From Pedobacter sp. Leaf170 (GTDB taxonomy: Bacteria > Bacteroidota > Bacteroidia > Sphingobacteriales > Sphingobacteriaceae), in the NCBI RefSeq assembly GCF_920984665.1, contig NZ_CAKLBP010000001.1, forward strand, positions 648,858 to 712,857: a stretch of DNA of 64,000 nt, written 5' to 3'. The notes below the pieces were generated by a model. That model saw nothing but the letters and a program-made list of their open reading frames with translations, made no database searches and was not told the DNA's origin. Below, piece after piece: positions 10,780-18,990 of the stretch. Numbering within the stretch: the first letter of the stretch is position 1; the number at the start of each line of letters is the position of its first letter. A program made the position numbers and the translations under genes.

Positions 10780-10905
10780 TTGGTTTCTAATTGGTTGGTT
10801 TAGAACCTAAGCTTACAAATGTAAAAAACCAAAGTTAAGCAACCCAAAGCCAAAAAACCAAGCATCCAAAAAACTAAAAAACAAAATTAAAAACCAATTT
10901 TTTTA
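10780..10905. repeat. Word-repeat spacer upstream of dapD (TTGGTT/AACCAA words)
   Basis: The left half repeats TTGGTT-type words (TTGGTTTCTAATTGGTTGG) and the right half repeats the complementary AACCAA-type words (AAAAACCAAAG, AAAAAACCAAG, AAAAACCAA). It can fold as an imperfect long hairpin. It belongs to the same style of spacer described at 33996, 35604, 25025 and 11754. Confidence 0.5.
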
Positions 10906-10934
10906 AGTTATTTTGCATAAAATTTAAAAACATC

Positions 10935-11753
10935 ATGTATTCAGATTTAAAGAAATTAATTGAAGCCGCTTGGGAAGATAGAACCCTTTTAAAATACAGT
11001 AATTATTGTGAAGCTATTGAAGCCGTAATTATGGGTCTTGATAAAGGAGAAATCCGCGTTGCTGAACCAGTTTTAAACTCTTGGGGCATTAACGAATGGG
11101 TAAAGAAAGCCGTTATTTTATATTTCCCAATCCGTGAGATGAAAGAGATTAAAAGTGGTCCTTTTGTTTATCATGATAAAATGGATTTAAAAACCGACTA
11201 TAAATCTACTGGTGTACGTGTTGTGCCTATGGCAAGTGCTCGCTATGGCTCGTTTTTAGCTAAAGGCGTAATCATGATGCCATCGTACGTAAACATTGGT
11301 GCTTATGTAGATGAAGGTACAATGGTTGATACCTGGGCAACTGTAGGATCTTGTGCTCAAATAGGTAAACGTGTACATTTAAGTGGTGGCGTTGGTATTG
11401 GCGGCGTGTTAGAACCCGTACAAGCTGCTCCGGTAATTATCGAAGATGATGCATTTTTAGGTTCGAGAGCAATTGTTGTAGAAGGCGTAAAAGTTGAAAG
11501 AGAAGCGGTTCTTGGTGCTAATGTTGTTTTAACAGCATCAACTAAAATTATCGATGTAACAGGTTCTACACCTGTCGAATATAAAGGAATTGTACCAGCT
11601 CGTTCGGTAGTTATTCCGGGTAGTTACACCAAAAAATTCCCAGCAGGAGATTTTCAGGTTCCTTGCGCTTTAATTATTGGTAAACGTAAAGAAAGTACAG
11701 ATAAGAAAACTTCGCTTAATGATGCATTAAGAGAAAATAATGTAGCTGTATAA
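10935..11753 (+). CDS. dapD: 2,3,4,5-tetrahydropyridine-2,6-dicarboxylate N-succinyltransferase
   Basis: A 272-residue enzyme of the succinylase branch of lysine/diaminopimelate synthesis: it transfers succinyl from succinyl-CoA to tetrahydrodipicolinate. The N-terminal helical domain (about 1-100) is followed by left-handed beta-helix hexapeptide repeats from about 105 (ASARYGSFLAKGVIMMPSYV, then IGAYVDEGTMVDTWATVGSC). The family motif GGVGIGGVLEP is present, and the length equals the E. coli enzyme (274). A glycosyltransferase reading frame follows in the same frame directly after the TAA stop. Confidence 0.96.
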   Translation: MYSDLKKLIEAAWEDRTLLKYSNYCEAIEAVIMGLDKGEIRVAEPVLNSWGINEWVKKAVILYFPIREMKEIKSGPFVYHDKMDLKTDYKSTGVRVVPMASARYGSFLAKGVIMMPSYVNIGAYVDEGTMVDTWATVGSCAQIGKRVHLSGGVGIGGVLEPVQAAPVIIEDDAFLGSRAIVVEGVKVEREAVLGANVVLTASTKIIDVTGSTPVEYKGIVPARSVVIPGSYTKKFPAGDFQVPCALIIGKRKESTDKKTSLNDALRENNVAV

Positions 11754-11865
11754 GCCGAAAGCAAAAAGTTGAAAGCTGAAAGCGAAAATAAAATACAAAA
11801 AGCCGAAAGTCCGGAACTTGAGCAATCAAGCTTTGGTCTTTCGGCTTTAAGCTTTAAGCTTAAAA
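11754..11865. repeat. Word-repeat hairpin between dapD and glycosyltransferase
   Basis: GAAAGC/GCTTTC words fill the junction. AAAGCCGAAAG (11799-11809) pairs perfectly with CTTTCGGCTTT (11838-11848), and inside this CTTGA (11817-11821) pairs with TCAAG (11826-11830) over a GCAA tetraloop. The right end, GCTTTAAGCTTTAAGCTT, runs straight into the glycosyltransferase codons AAA ATA GGT. The element is translated as the odd N-terminal extension of that protein. Confidence 0.7.
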
Positions 11866-12974
11866 TAGGTTTTGATGGCAAGCGTGCTGCAAATAACTTA
11901 ACCGGCTTAGGAAACTATAGCCGTTCGTTGATTGAGAATTTAGCCATTCAATTTCCAGAAAATGAATATTATGTTTATGCTCCAAAAGTTAAGGTGGCTA
12001 AACAAATTCAATCCTTCTTTACATTAAAAAACATTCGCCTAAAGCTTCCACAAAGTGGAAAATTTTTATGGCGAAGTTTTAATATTTTAAAAGATTTAAA
12101 GAAGGATAAAATTCAGCTTTTTCATGGTTTAAGTCATGAAATACCTTTAGGGATATCTAAAACCCCAATTAAATCAATTGTTACCATCCACGATTTAATC
12201 TTTCTTCGTTACCCAGAGTATTATAAGTTTATCGATAGAAAGCTTTACGAATGGAAAAGCAAATCAGCCTGCAAAAATGCCGATAAGGTAATTGCCATTA
12301 GCGAAAAAACTAAAGATGATATTGTTGAACTTTACGGGATTAATCCTGATAAAATTGAGGTGATTTATCAAAGCTGTGATGATATTTTTAAAAGCCTGAT
12401 TCCTGCAGAATCCTTATCAAGAATAAAAAACACCTATCATCTTCCTGAAAAATACATTTTAAATGTTGGAACTATTGAGCCTCGGAAGAATCTGAAATTA
12501 ATTGTTCAAGCATTAAAAGATGTTGATAAAGATTATAATTTAGTAGTTATTGGTAAGCCAACACCATATTTCGAAACGGTTAACAATGAAATTATAAAAC
12601 TGGGTTTAGAAGAAAGGGTAATTTTCCTCAGGAACATTCCATTTGCAGATTTACCAGGAATTTATCAAATGGCCGAAGTTTTTGTATACCCATCATTTTA
12701 TGAAGGCTTTGGTATACCAATAATTGAGGCTTTGTATTCTGGAGTGCCTGTTATTGCAGCAACTGGTTCATGCCTGGAAGAAGCCGGTGGCCCTGATAGT
12801 TTGTATGTTAATCCTAACGATTCAAAACAACTTAGCCAGCACTTAAATCAAGTTATAAACGAGCCGGGTTTAAAGAAAAAAATGAAAGCAAAAGGGCTGG
12901 AATTTGTTCAAAAATTCAACAGCCCTTTTGTTACTAAGCACTTGATGGATTGCTACCAGAGTATTTTAAAATAA
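11769..12974 (+). CDS. Glycosyltransferase family 4-type (GT-B) with anomalous start
   Basis: A GT-B glycosyltransferase of the family 1/4 type. It has a Rossmann start KIGFDGKRAANNLTGLGNYS, the middle motif NVGTIEPRKNLKLIV, and the C-terminal nucleotide-sugar site FVYPSFYEGFGIPIIEAL with the EX7E glutamates, then PVIAATGSCLEEAGG. Sugar donor and acceptor are unknown. The start is peculiar: relatives begin MKIGFD, but here the codon before AAA ATA GGT is CTT, not ATG, and no ATG is in frame for several hundred codons' length upstream of the conserved core's end. The only initiator in frame after the dapD stop is TTG at 11769, inside the repeat hairpin, giving about 31 extra residues of translated repeat. 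Function of the core seems intact; expression is uncertain. Confidence 0.83.
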   Translation: MKAESENKIQKAESPELEQSSFGLSALSFKLKIGFDGKRAANNLTGLGNYSRSLIENLAIQFPENEYYVYAPKVKVAKQIQSFFTLKNIRLKLPQSGKFLWRSFNILKDLKKDKIQLFHGLSHEIPLGISKTPIKSIVTIHDLIFLRYPEYYKFIDRKLYEWKSKSACKNADKVIAISEKTKDDIVELYGINPDKIEVIYQSCDDIFKSLIPAESLSRIKNTYHLPEKYILNVGTIEPRKNLKLIVQALKDVDKDYNLVVIGKPTPYFETVNNEIIKLGLEERVIFLRNIPFADLPGIYQMAEVFVYPSFYEGFGIPIIEALYSGVPVIAATGSCLEEAGGPDSLYVNPNDSKQLSQHLNQVINEPGLKKKMKAKGLEFVQKFNSPFVTKHLMDCYQSILK

Positions 12975-13529
12975 TTACTTCGAAGCTACAGCTGGCGGAT
13001 ACTGAGCCAAAATTTCTTTAATACCTGTATTTAAACGTTCTTCTCTCTTATTTAAATTATCAAGATTAAAGCCACTACCGCGACCATGCCATACTAAAGT
13101 TTTTGATTTTGGATCTAAGAAATCGATAATTACGGTGCCTTCCATGTATTGGTTAACGTTGGTCATGCCGCCGCCTCCCCAGCCGCCCCATCCCCAGCCC
13201 CAACCCCAACCTGGTCCATAAAAACCTGGGCCGTAGTTGTAAATCTGGGTACGTTCTCTGGCTACCACAACTAAATTTACCAATAAATCTGGTTTGGCAG
13301 ATTTACTGAAGCCTTTAGCTGTTAAATCAGCATCAATAGCTGCCAACATTCTACGCTTATCCAAATTATTCATTTGTAATCTGTTTAAGCCTTTTTCATA
13401 AAAATTGTAAGTTTTGTAATTACCGAAATTAGCGGTTTTGTCGTAATCAGATGCTGTACGAAGCGACGAGCAGCTGCTAAATGCTATTACAATCGCGAAT
13501 AGCATAAATAATTTGGTTAAAGTTCTCAT
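12975..13529 (-). CDS. DUF4136-family lipoprotein
   Basis: About 184 residues, taking the start as the second methionine (MRTLTKLF), since the first adds only two residues. The lipoprotein signal peptide ends FSSC. The following domain matches the DUF4136 pattern (YDKTANFGNYKTYNF near the start, then DLLVNLVV, and GTVIIDFLDPKSKTLVWHGRG). A Gly/Trp-rich insertion of about 25 residues (GPGWGWGWGWGGWGGGG) lies in the middle. Members are outer-membrane-associated lipoproteins of unknown function. The stop codon directly abuts the stop of the convergent glycosyltransferase. Confidence 0.83.
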   Translation of the reverse strand: MRTLTKLFMLFAIVIAFSSCSSLRTASDYDKTANFGNYKTYNFYEKGLNRLQMNNLDKRRMLAAIDADLTAKGFSKSAKPDLLVNLVVVARERTQIYNYGPGFYGPGWGWGWGWGGWGGGGMTNVNQYMEGTVIIDFLDPKSKTLVWHGRGSGFNLDNLNKREERLNTGIKEILAQYPPAVASK

Positions 13530-13691
13530 ATACATTTTATTTGTGTGTTTCTATTTTTTATAACCTAACTAAAAATACGAATAATTCGGTTAATTAGATT
13601 ACATAACAGCCTAATTTTTACACTATTATTGTTATTCTAACAACCAATAGAAAAAGCCATTGTTTTGGTTTAAATGTTAAATATTGTTCGG

Positions 13692-13718
13692 TTGGGCGAA
13701 TTTAACATCTTATCTTTG
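13692..13718 (+). promoter_or_regulatory. Promoter of the Sua5-type gene
   Basis: TTG at 13692-13694, a 16-bp spacer, and TATCTTTG at 13711-13718. The ATG chosen for the gene is only 3 bp after the -7 box, so the transcript should have almost no 5' leader. Confidence 0.6.
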
Positions 13719-13721
13719 CAC

Positions 13722-14288
13722 ATGCTTAAAGATGAAATTAACAAAGCTTTAGAAGTTTTAAAGGCAGGTGGTGTTATCCTTTATCCAACAGATACAATTT
13801 GGGGACTTGGTTGCGATGCTACAAATGCTGAAGCAGTAGATAAGCTCTTGGCCATCAAAAACAGACCAGCTGAAAAAAGCCTTATTATTCTTTTAGACAC
13901 AGAGAACAAAATTCAAAGCTATGTAACCGAAGTTGCAGATGTAGCTTACGATTTAATTGAGTATGCCGAAAACCCCTTAACTATTGTTTTTTCTGGGGCA
14001 AAAAACTTGGCTCAAAATGTAATAAATGCTGATGGAAGTGTTGGAATCAGGGTTGCCAAACATGATTTTTGTACGCCATTAATTCAAAGATTTAGAAAAC
14101 CCATTGTATCAACCTCAGCAAATTTAAGCGGAAATCCTTCACCAAAATACTTCGATGATATTGATAGTAAAATTGTGGATGCTGTAGATTATGTAGTAGA
14201 TTTTGAGCAAGAAAATCGCAGCATAAAAAAGCCTTCAACCATAATGAAACTATCGGCGGGTGGTCAGTTCGAATTTATTCGCAAGTAA
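13722..14288 (+). CDS. L-threonylcarbamoyladenylate synthase, Sua5/YciO/YrdC family
   Basis: Makes the threonylcarbamoyl-AMP used for the t6A modification of ANN-decoding tRNAs. The frame can be read from 13674, but that start lies upstream of a good promoter and adds residues unlike the family. I chose ATG 13722, which gives 188 residues starting MLKDEINKALEVLKAGG. Motifs: ILYPTDTIWGLGCDA (substrate pocket), KNRP, and VSTSANLSGNPSP. It is the single-domain form without the Sua5 C-terminal domain. The gene stands alone, with its own promoter, before the tRNA nucleotidyltransferase gene, another tRNA-maturation function. Confidence 0.88.
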   Translation: MLKDEINKALEVLKAGGVILYPTDTIWGLGCDATNAEAVDKLLAIKNRPAEKSLIILLDTENKIQSYVTEVADVAYDLIEYAENPLTIVFSGAKNLAQNVINADGSVGIRVAKHDFCTPLIQRFRKPIVSTSANLSGNPSPKYFDDIDSKIVDAVDYVVDFEQENRSIKKPSTIMKLSAGGQFEFIRK

Positions 14289-14397
14289 TTTTATTAATTT
14301 GTAAAAAATTTAATCAGGTTGTTAACAAAATAGAAAAGGTGTTTTTTCGTAGTGAATTCATCATCTTAAACAAGCTTGTGCTAACAACTCCATTATT

Positions 14398-15804
14398 ATG
14401 CAACAACATTTACAAAACCCCATATTTAAAACACTATCTACAATTGCAGATAAAAACCAAACCGAAGCTTACGTAATTGGTGGTTTTGTACGCGATTTGT
14501 TCTTATATCGTTCTTCAAAAGATATTGATGTGGTGGTGGTGGGCAGCGGAATAGAATACGCAGAAGCTGTAGGTAAAAAATTAAATACTAAAGTAGCCGT
14601 GTTTAAGAGTTTTGGTACAGCCAATATAAAATATAACGATTTAGAAATTGAGTTTGTTGGTGCCAGAAGGGAATCTTACCGATCTGATTCTAGAAAACCA
14701 ATTGTAGAAGATGGTACGTTAAAAGATGACCAGCTTCGCCGCGATTTTACAATAAATGCATTGGCAATAAACTTAAATGCAGAAAATTTTGGTGAATTAT
14801 TAGATCCGTTTGGAGGCATTGAGGATATTGAAAATAAAATAATCAGAACGCCTCTTGATCCTGAAATCACATTTTCGGATGATCCATTAAGAATGATGCG
14901 GGCCATTCGCTTTGCTTCTCAATTAAATTTTACCATTGATGAGCGAGCAATAGAAGCCATAAAAGCTCAAAAAAGCAGAATCAGCATCGTTTCTAAAGAA
15001 CGTATAACGGATGAAATGAATAAAATTATTTTATCGGCGAAACCATCGGTGGGTTTTAAACTTTTGTTTGATACTGGACTACTACATATAATTTTCCCTC
15101 AAATGGCTCAGCTTTACGGAGTAGAAGTCATCAAAGGGAAAGGTCACAAGGATAATTTTTATCACACCTTGGAGGTTTTAGATAATATTTGTAAAACCAC
15201 CGACGATTTGTGGTTGCGCTGGGCAGCAATTTTGCATGATATAGCAAAACCGGCAACTAAAAGATTTGAAGAAGGCCACGGCTGGACTTTCCATGGGCAC
15301 GAAGACAAAGGCGCTAGAATGGTTCCAAAAATTTTCAACGATTTGAAGTTACCCCTTAACGAAAAAATGAAATTCGTTCAAAAACTAGTACAATTACACC
15401 TTCGTCCGATAGTTTTAGCGCAAGATACGGTAACAGATTCGGCGGTTAGAAGATTACTATTTGACGCCGGCGAAGAAATTGAAAGCTTAATGTTGCTTTG
15501 CAACGCCGATGTAACCACTAAAAACGAATACAAAAAAGCAAAATATAGAAACAACTTTGAGTTGGTTAAACAGAAGCTTAAAGATGTTGAAGAGCGAGAT
15601 CAAATTAGAAATTGGCAACCACCCGTTACCGGAAATGATATTATGCAAACTTTTGCTTTGGAAGCTGGCAAGGAAGTCGGAATTATAAAAAGTGCCATTA
15701 GAGAAGCCATTTTGGAAGGAGAAATCGCTAATGATTATAATCAGGCTTTTAATTTTATGCTGAGCTTAGCCAAACAAATGGGTTTGAAACCCGTTAATAA
15801 ATAA
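14398..15804 (+). CDS. CCA tRNA nucleotidyltransferase / poly(A) polymerase family with HD domain
   Basis: A 468-residue class II nucleotidyltransferase. The N-terminal catalytic head has GGFVRD and the metal-binding DID (SSKDIDVVV), then the neck motif RRDFTINALA and the RNA-binding segment DPLRMMRAIRFA. A C-terminal HD phosphohydrolase domain carries HD in ILHDIAKP plus later histidines (GHGWTFHGHE). Bacteroidota enzymes of this layout add or repair the CCA end of tRNAs. Three of the tRNA genes in this window lack an encoded CCA, so such an enzyme is needed. PcnB-like poly(A) activity is the alternative. Confidence 0.9.
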   Translation: MQQHLQNPIFKTLSTIADKNQTEAYVIGGFVRDLFLYRSSKDIDVVVVGSGIEYAEAVGKKLNTKVAVFKSFGTANIKYNDLEIEFVGARRESYRSDSRKPIVEDGTLKDDQLRRDFTINALAINLNAENFGELLDPFGGIEDIENKIIRTPLDPEITFSDDPLRMMRAIRFASQLNFTIDERAIEAIKAQKSRISIVSKERITDEMNKIILSAKPSVGFKLLFDTGLLHIIFPQMAQLYGVEVIKGKGHKDNFYHTLEVLDNICKTTDDLWLRWAAILHDIAKPATKRFEEGHGWTFHGHEDKGARMVPKIFNDLKLPLNEKMKFVQKLVQLHLRPIVLAQDTVTDSAVRRLLFDAGEEIESLMLLCNADVTTKNEYKKAKYRNNFELVKQKLKDVEERDQIRNWQPPVTGNDIMQTFALEAGKEVGIIKSAIREAILEGEIANDYNQAFNFMLSLAKQMGLKPVNK

Positions 15805-15822
15805 TTTAATTGCCGAATTGAT

Positions 15823-15857
15823 AAAACAAACAACCTTTTTGTTGCGTTTGTTGTTTT
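15823..15857 (+). terminator. Possible terminator hairpin after the tRNA nucleotidyltransferase gene
   Basis: AACAAAC (15825-15831) can pair with GTTTGTT (15846-15852) with T-rich sequence in the loop and after it. The stem is A/T-rich and imperfect, so the call is weak. Confidence 0.35.
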
Positions 15858-15903
15858 GTGATGAAACAAATTAACTTTATTTTTACGGCTCCAAAAGACA
15901 ATA

Positions 15904-16551
15904 ATGGCTATTTATAAATTTAAAATTACCTTCGAAGATTTTGATGATGTGGTACGTGAAATCGATATCAAATCTAATCAGACATTTGAAGATTTGCACA
16001 AAGCAATACATAAATCAACTGGTTATAATGCAGAAAAACCATCATCATTTTATGTAAGTACCGATAATTGGTTAAAAGGTGATGAAATTGCTTATTTACC
16101 TAATGATAGAAAAAAAGATCGTGTTGTTTTAATGGAGAATTCTAAGCTTAGTGGCTTTATTGAAGATCCTCATCAAAAATTTTATTACACCTATAATTTT
16201 GATCGCCCTTTTGATTTTCACGTAGAATTGATAAAAATCATTTTGGATGCCGATCCGCATATTGAATATCCTTTTCTGGCTAAAAGCACTGGCGAAGCCC
16301 CTAAAATTCTGGAACAGAAAAGCGGGCAGATTGTAGATGCCGGCTCTGCAGCTGTATCGGCTGGTGAATTTGATTTCCTTAATGAATTAAATTTTGTTCC
16401 TGAAGATACTGATGAATTAGAAGCTATGGGAGAAATGGGCATTAATGAAGAGGAACGCGACGAAGATGATGAAAAGGAAGATGACGAATTTGGTGATGAA
16501 TTCTCAGACGATGATAATTTTGAAGACGATACACAAAAAGAAGATTACTAA
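15904..16551 (+). CDS. pRiA4b ORF-3 / IS1096 passenger-like domain protein with acidic tail
   Basis: A 215-residue protein. Residues 1-110 (IYKFKITFEDFDDVVREIDI, then FEDLHKAIHKSTGY, then the aromatic segment FYYTYNFDRPFDFHVEL) resemble the plasmid pRiA4b ORF-3 / IS1096 TnpR-like family, whose function is not known. Despite the family name there is no transposase or inverted repeat nearby, so I see it as a resident chromosomal gene. The last 60 residues are extremely acidic (Asp/Glu runs such as EEERDEDDEKEDDEFGDE), probably disordered. A strong terminator follows directly. Confidence 0.7.
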   Translation: MAIYKFKITFEDFDDVVREIDIKSNQTFEDLHKAIHKSTGYNAEKPSSFYVSTDNWLKGDEIAYLPNDRKKDRVVLMENSKLSGFIEDPHQKFYYTYNFDRPFDFHVELIKIILDADPHIEYPFLAKSTGEAPKILEQKSGQIVDAGSAAVSAGEFDFLNELNFVPEDTDELEAMGEMGINEEERDEDDEKEDDEFGDEFSDDDNFEDDTQKEDY

Positions 16552-16571
16552 TTAAATAAAATGATATTATT

Positions 16572-16606
16572 AAACTGTCGGACATACATCCGACAGTTTT
16601 TTTTAT
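16572..16606 (+). terminator. Strong intrinsic terminator just upstream of miaA
   Basis: AAACTGTCGGA (16572-16582) pairs perfectly with TCCGACAGTTT (16589-16599) over a CATACA loop, followed by eight T in total. The miaA ATG is about 10 bp after the T-run. Confidence 0.88.
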
Positions 16607-16615
16607 GCAAACAAA

Positions 16616-17536
16616 ATGGCTACAAGCAAAAAATCCAAAACATTAGTTGTTATTGTTGGACCAACAGCAATTGGAAAAACAGCTTTAGCTATACATGTTG
16701 CCCAACATTTCAAAACAGAAATTGTATCTGCCGATTCCAGACAATTTTTTAGAGAGATGGAAATTGGTACGGCAAAGCCTGATGGAAATGAACTGAGCGC
16801 TGCAAAGCATCATTTTATAAATTCTCATTCGGTAAATGAATTTTTTAGTACCGGAGATTTTGAACAAAGTGCATTAAAAGTAATTGATGGTATTTTTCAA
16901 GATCATGATATTGCTATTATGGTTGGTGGCTCAGGCTTATATATAAATGCCCTTATCAATGGTTTGGATGAAATGCCTGAAATAGATTTAGCCATACGTG
17001 CTAAACTTAACCATCAATTTGAAACCGAAGGATTGGAATCTATCCAAAATCAATTAAAAGCATACGACCCCGAATATTTCGACAAAGTTGATCAAAATAA
17101 TCCTCAAAGAATGATAAGAGGTTTAGAAGTTTTTCTTTCTACCGGAGAAAAGCTTTCTTCAATGTTATCCGCAACTAAAAAAGAAAGACCTTTTAACATC
17201 ATTAAAATTGGTTTAAACACAGATAGAGCCCTTTTGTATAACCGAATTAATGAAAGGGTTGATAAAATGATGGAATCTGGACTCATGGATGAAGTAAAGT
17301 CTCTTATTGAATATAAAAATTTGAATGCCTTAAACACAGTTGGTTACAGCGAAATATTTGATTTTATAGATGGAAAAATCTCAATAGATGAAGCCATTGC
17401 TGCCATAAAACAAAATACCCGTCGCTTTGCGAAAAGACAGCTAACCTGGTTCAGGAGAGATGCAGAAATAAATTGGTTCGAACCCAATGAAAAAGAAGCT
17501 GTTATCAGCTTAATTGCTCAAAATATTGGCGTATAA
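16616..17536 (+). CDS. miaA: tRNA dimethylallyltransferase
   Basis: A 306-residue enzyme that transfers a dimethylallyl group to A37 of tRNAs reading UNN codons. It has the P-loop GPTAIGKTALA, the conserved SADSRQFF (catalytic Asp, usually SADSRQVY), GTAKP, VGGSGLY, and the substrate motif TVGYSE near the C-terminus, followed by the RRFAKRQLTWFRRD family end. The length is normal. It lies immediately downstream of a terminator, so it needs a promoter overlapping that hairpin, or it depends on read-through. Confidence 0.96.
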   Translation: MATSKKSKTLVVIVGPTAIGKTALAIHVAQHFKTEIVSADSRQFFREMEIGTAKPDGNELSAAKHHFINSHSVNEFFSTGDFEQSALKVIDGIFQDHDIAIMVGGSGLYINALINGLDEMPEIDLAIRAKLNHQFETEGLESIQNQLKAYDPEYFDKVDQNNPQRMIRGLEVFLSTGEKLSSMLSATKKERPFNIIKIGLNTDRALLYNRINERVDKMMESGLMDEVKSLIEYKNLNALNTVGYSEIFDFIDGKISIDEAIAAIKQNTRRFAKRQLTWFRRDAEINWFEPNEKEAVISLIAQNIGV

Positions 17537-17596
17537 AAAGCTCTCGAAAAAATCGGGCCTACCGTTTAATTATTGATTTTCAGTAAAATAAGACCT

Positions 17597-17675
17597 TCAT
17601 TGCCAGGAACGAAGCAATCTTAGGCGATAAATATGACTTTATCGAAAGATTGCTTCCTGCCACGCACTGACGGAA
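17597..17675. repeat. REP-like inverted repeat (GGAACGAAGCAATC type)
   Basis: GAAGCAATCTT (17611-17621) pairs exactly with AAGATTGCTTC (17646-17656); flanking arms TCATTGCCAGGAAC and CTGCCACGCACTGACG extend the hairpin imperfectly. It lies between two convergent genes and could also stop transcription. The TCATTGCGAGGAACGAAGCAATCT-like module is known to me as a common repeat in bacterial genomes. Confidence 0.7.
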
Positions 17676-17692
17676 AAAGTCATTAATTCTCC

Positions 17693-18979
17693 TTAATTAG
17701 GAAATTTAACGCCTCTGTATTGTGATACATCAACCACTGGAATATTTGAACCGTATTTATTGTTTATCGCATCTATAAACACATTTGCAATAACCGCATT
17801 TCCTCTCGGCGTTAAATGCACACCATCCAAAGAAAAAGCGCCACCCGTAATAAAAGATGAATTAATACTTACACCCTGAATCACAATACCAGTTTTAACC
17901 TGATTTAAATAACTATAAGTATCAGCAATGGCTAAACTTTTGCTTTCTGCTAACGATTTAATTGTACTGTTGTAGCTCAAAACATAATCCTTAACTCTGG
18001 CAACTTCATCTTTATCTAAAACCCAATTATTTGCTATCGGATTTAAAGGGTGTAATCCATAAGGCAATCCGGCAGCATTAGGTACACCAAATAAACCTGA
18101 AGATTGAAAAGGTAAACGAATTAAATCTTCAGCAGTTGCGGCTCTAACTGTTCCAGCACCTGTTTGAATATAAACTGCGCCAGCAGCAGGATTTATTGCC
18201 TTTGCTGCATTTAATAACGCAGCTACGGTAACAGTATTAAAATAAGGAATTGAAGTTACATCGGGTATAGTGGCAACTACACCCTTTTGTCCGTTTGTAG
18301 TTAATAAATTAATCAGATTAGAGTATAGAAGCGCAAAGGTTGATTTATCTGTTAGCACATTGGTAGCATCTGTAGTTACACCGCCATTTGTTGCATAACC
18401 TAAAGCATCATTATTTCCTAACCAAAGGGAAAAAAATGTATGATTTCTTCCTTGTATAAATTGAAAATAACTAACCGTTCCTACTTGTGCATCAGTTAAC
18501 AAGCGCTCAAGATAGGGATTTGCAGCGCCAAATGGTGCAGCAAAAGCTAAATCTAATCGCATACCAGGTACACCTAAATTTTGAACCTCGCCACTAAATT
18601 TTGTTAACTTACCCGTAGCATCTCTTAGTGCCAGATTTGTGGTTACAGGCGTAAGTGTGGGTGTTCCGTTCACCAAAGCTGTTAAAGATAAATATCCTGA
18701 ACCATTGGCCTGTGCATCAGTAAAAAAAGGAGAAGTAAAACTTCCGCCTCCTACAGTAGCCATTTTTGCAGCAATTAGATTTGGGTAGGCCACCTTTTGT
18801 CCTTCTAAATATAGTCCACCATCTGCAAAACCTGCTGTAAGAGAGTTTCCTATAGAAATATATTTGCTAAAATTGGCTTGTCCTGCGGTAGTAGCAGCGG
18901 TAGATTCAATTTCAGGCTTACACGCAGCAGCGAAAAACATTGCTGCAATCGCCAAACTATTTATTATATATCTTTTCAT
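17693..18979 (-). CDS. SGNH/GDSL-family lipoprotein hydrolase
   Basis: A 428-residue exported esterase-like lipoprotein. I use ATG 18979 (MKRYIIN), because GGAGA lies at the right distance upstream and a start at 18997 would overlap the preceding gene. The signal peptide ends AAAC. SGNH blocks: block I IGNSLTAGFADGG (nucleophile Ser), block III LGNND (Asn), block V DGVHLTPRGN (Asp, His). It follows the OmpP1 gene by 11 bp, so they form an operon; a surface esterase acting on lipids or acyl esters, feeding a FadL-type channel, is a reasonable inference. Confidence 0.85.
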   Translation of the reverse strand: MKRYIINSLAIAAMFFAAACKPEIESTAATTAGQANFSKYISIGNSLTAGFADGGLYLEGQKVAYPNLIAAKMATVGGGSFTSPFFTDAQANGSGYLSLTALVNGTPTLTPVTTNLALRDATGKLTKFSGEVQNLGVPGMRLDLAFAAPFGAANPYLERLLTDAQVGTVSYFQFIQGRNHTFFSLWLGNNDALGYATNGGVTTDATNVLTDKSTFALLYSNLINLLTTNGQKGVVATIPDVTSIPYFNTVTVAALLNAAKAINPAAGAVYIQTGAGTVRAATAEDLIRLPFQSSGLFGVPNAAGLPYGLHPLNPIANNWVLDKDEVARVKDYVLSYNSTIKSLAESKSLAIADTYSYLNQVKTGIVIQGVSINSSFITGGAFSLDGVHLTPRGNAVIANVFIDAINNKYGSNIPVVDVSQYRGVKFPN

Positions 18980-18990
18980 ATAAATTTCTC

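Noticed and set aside
10780..10905. CRISPR-like array because of repeated AACCAA words
   Set aside because: Words are short, irregularly spaced and partly inverted, and there are no spacers of uniform length.
13674..13721. Upstream start for the Sua5-type protein
   Set aside because: The region contains the promoter and encodes residues not found at the family N-terminus.
15904..16551. Insertion sequence because of the IS1096-passenger-like domain
   Set aside because: No transposase, terminal inverted repeats or target duplication found around it; it sits as an ordinary gene before a terminator.
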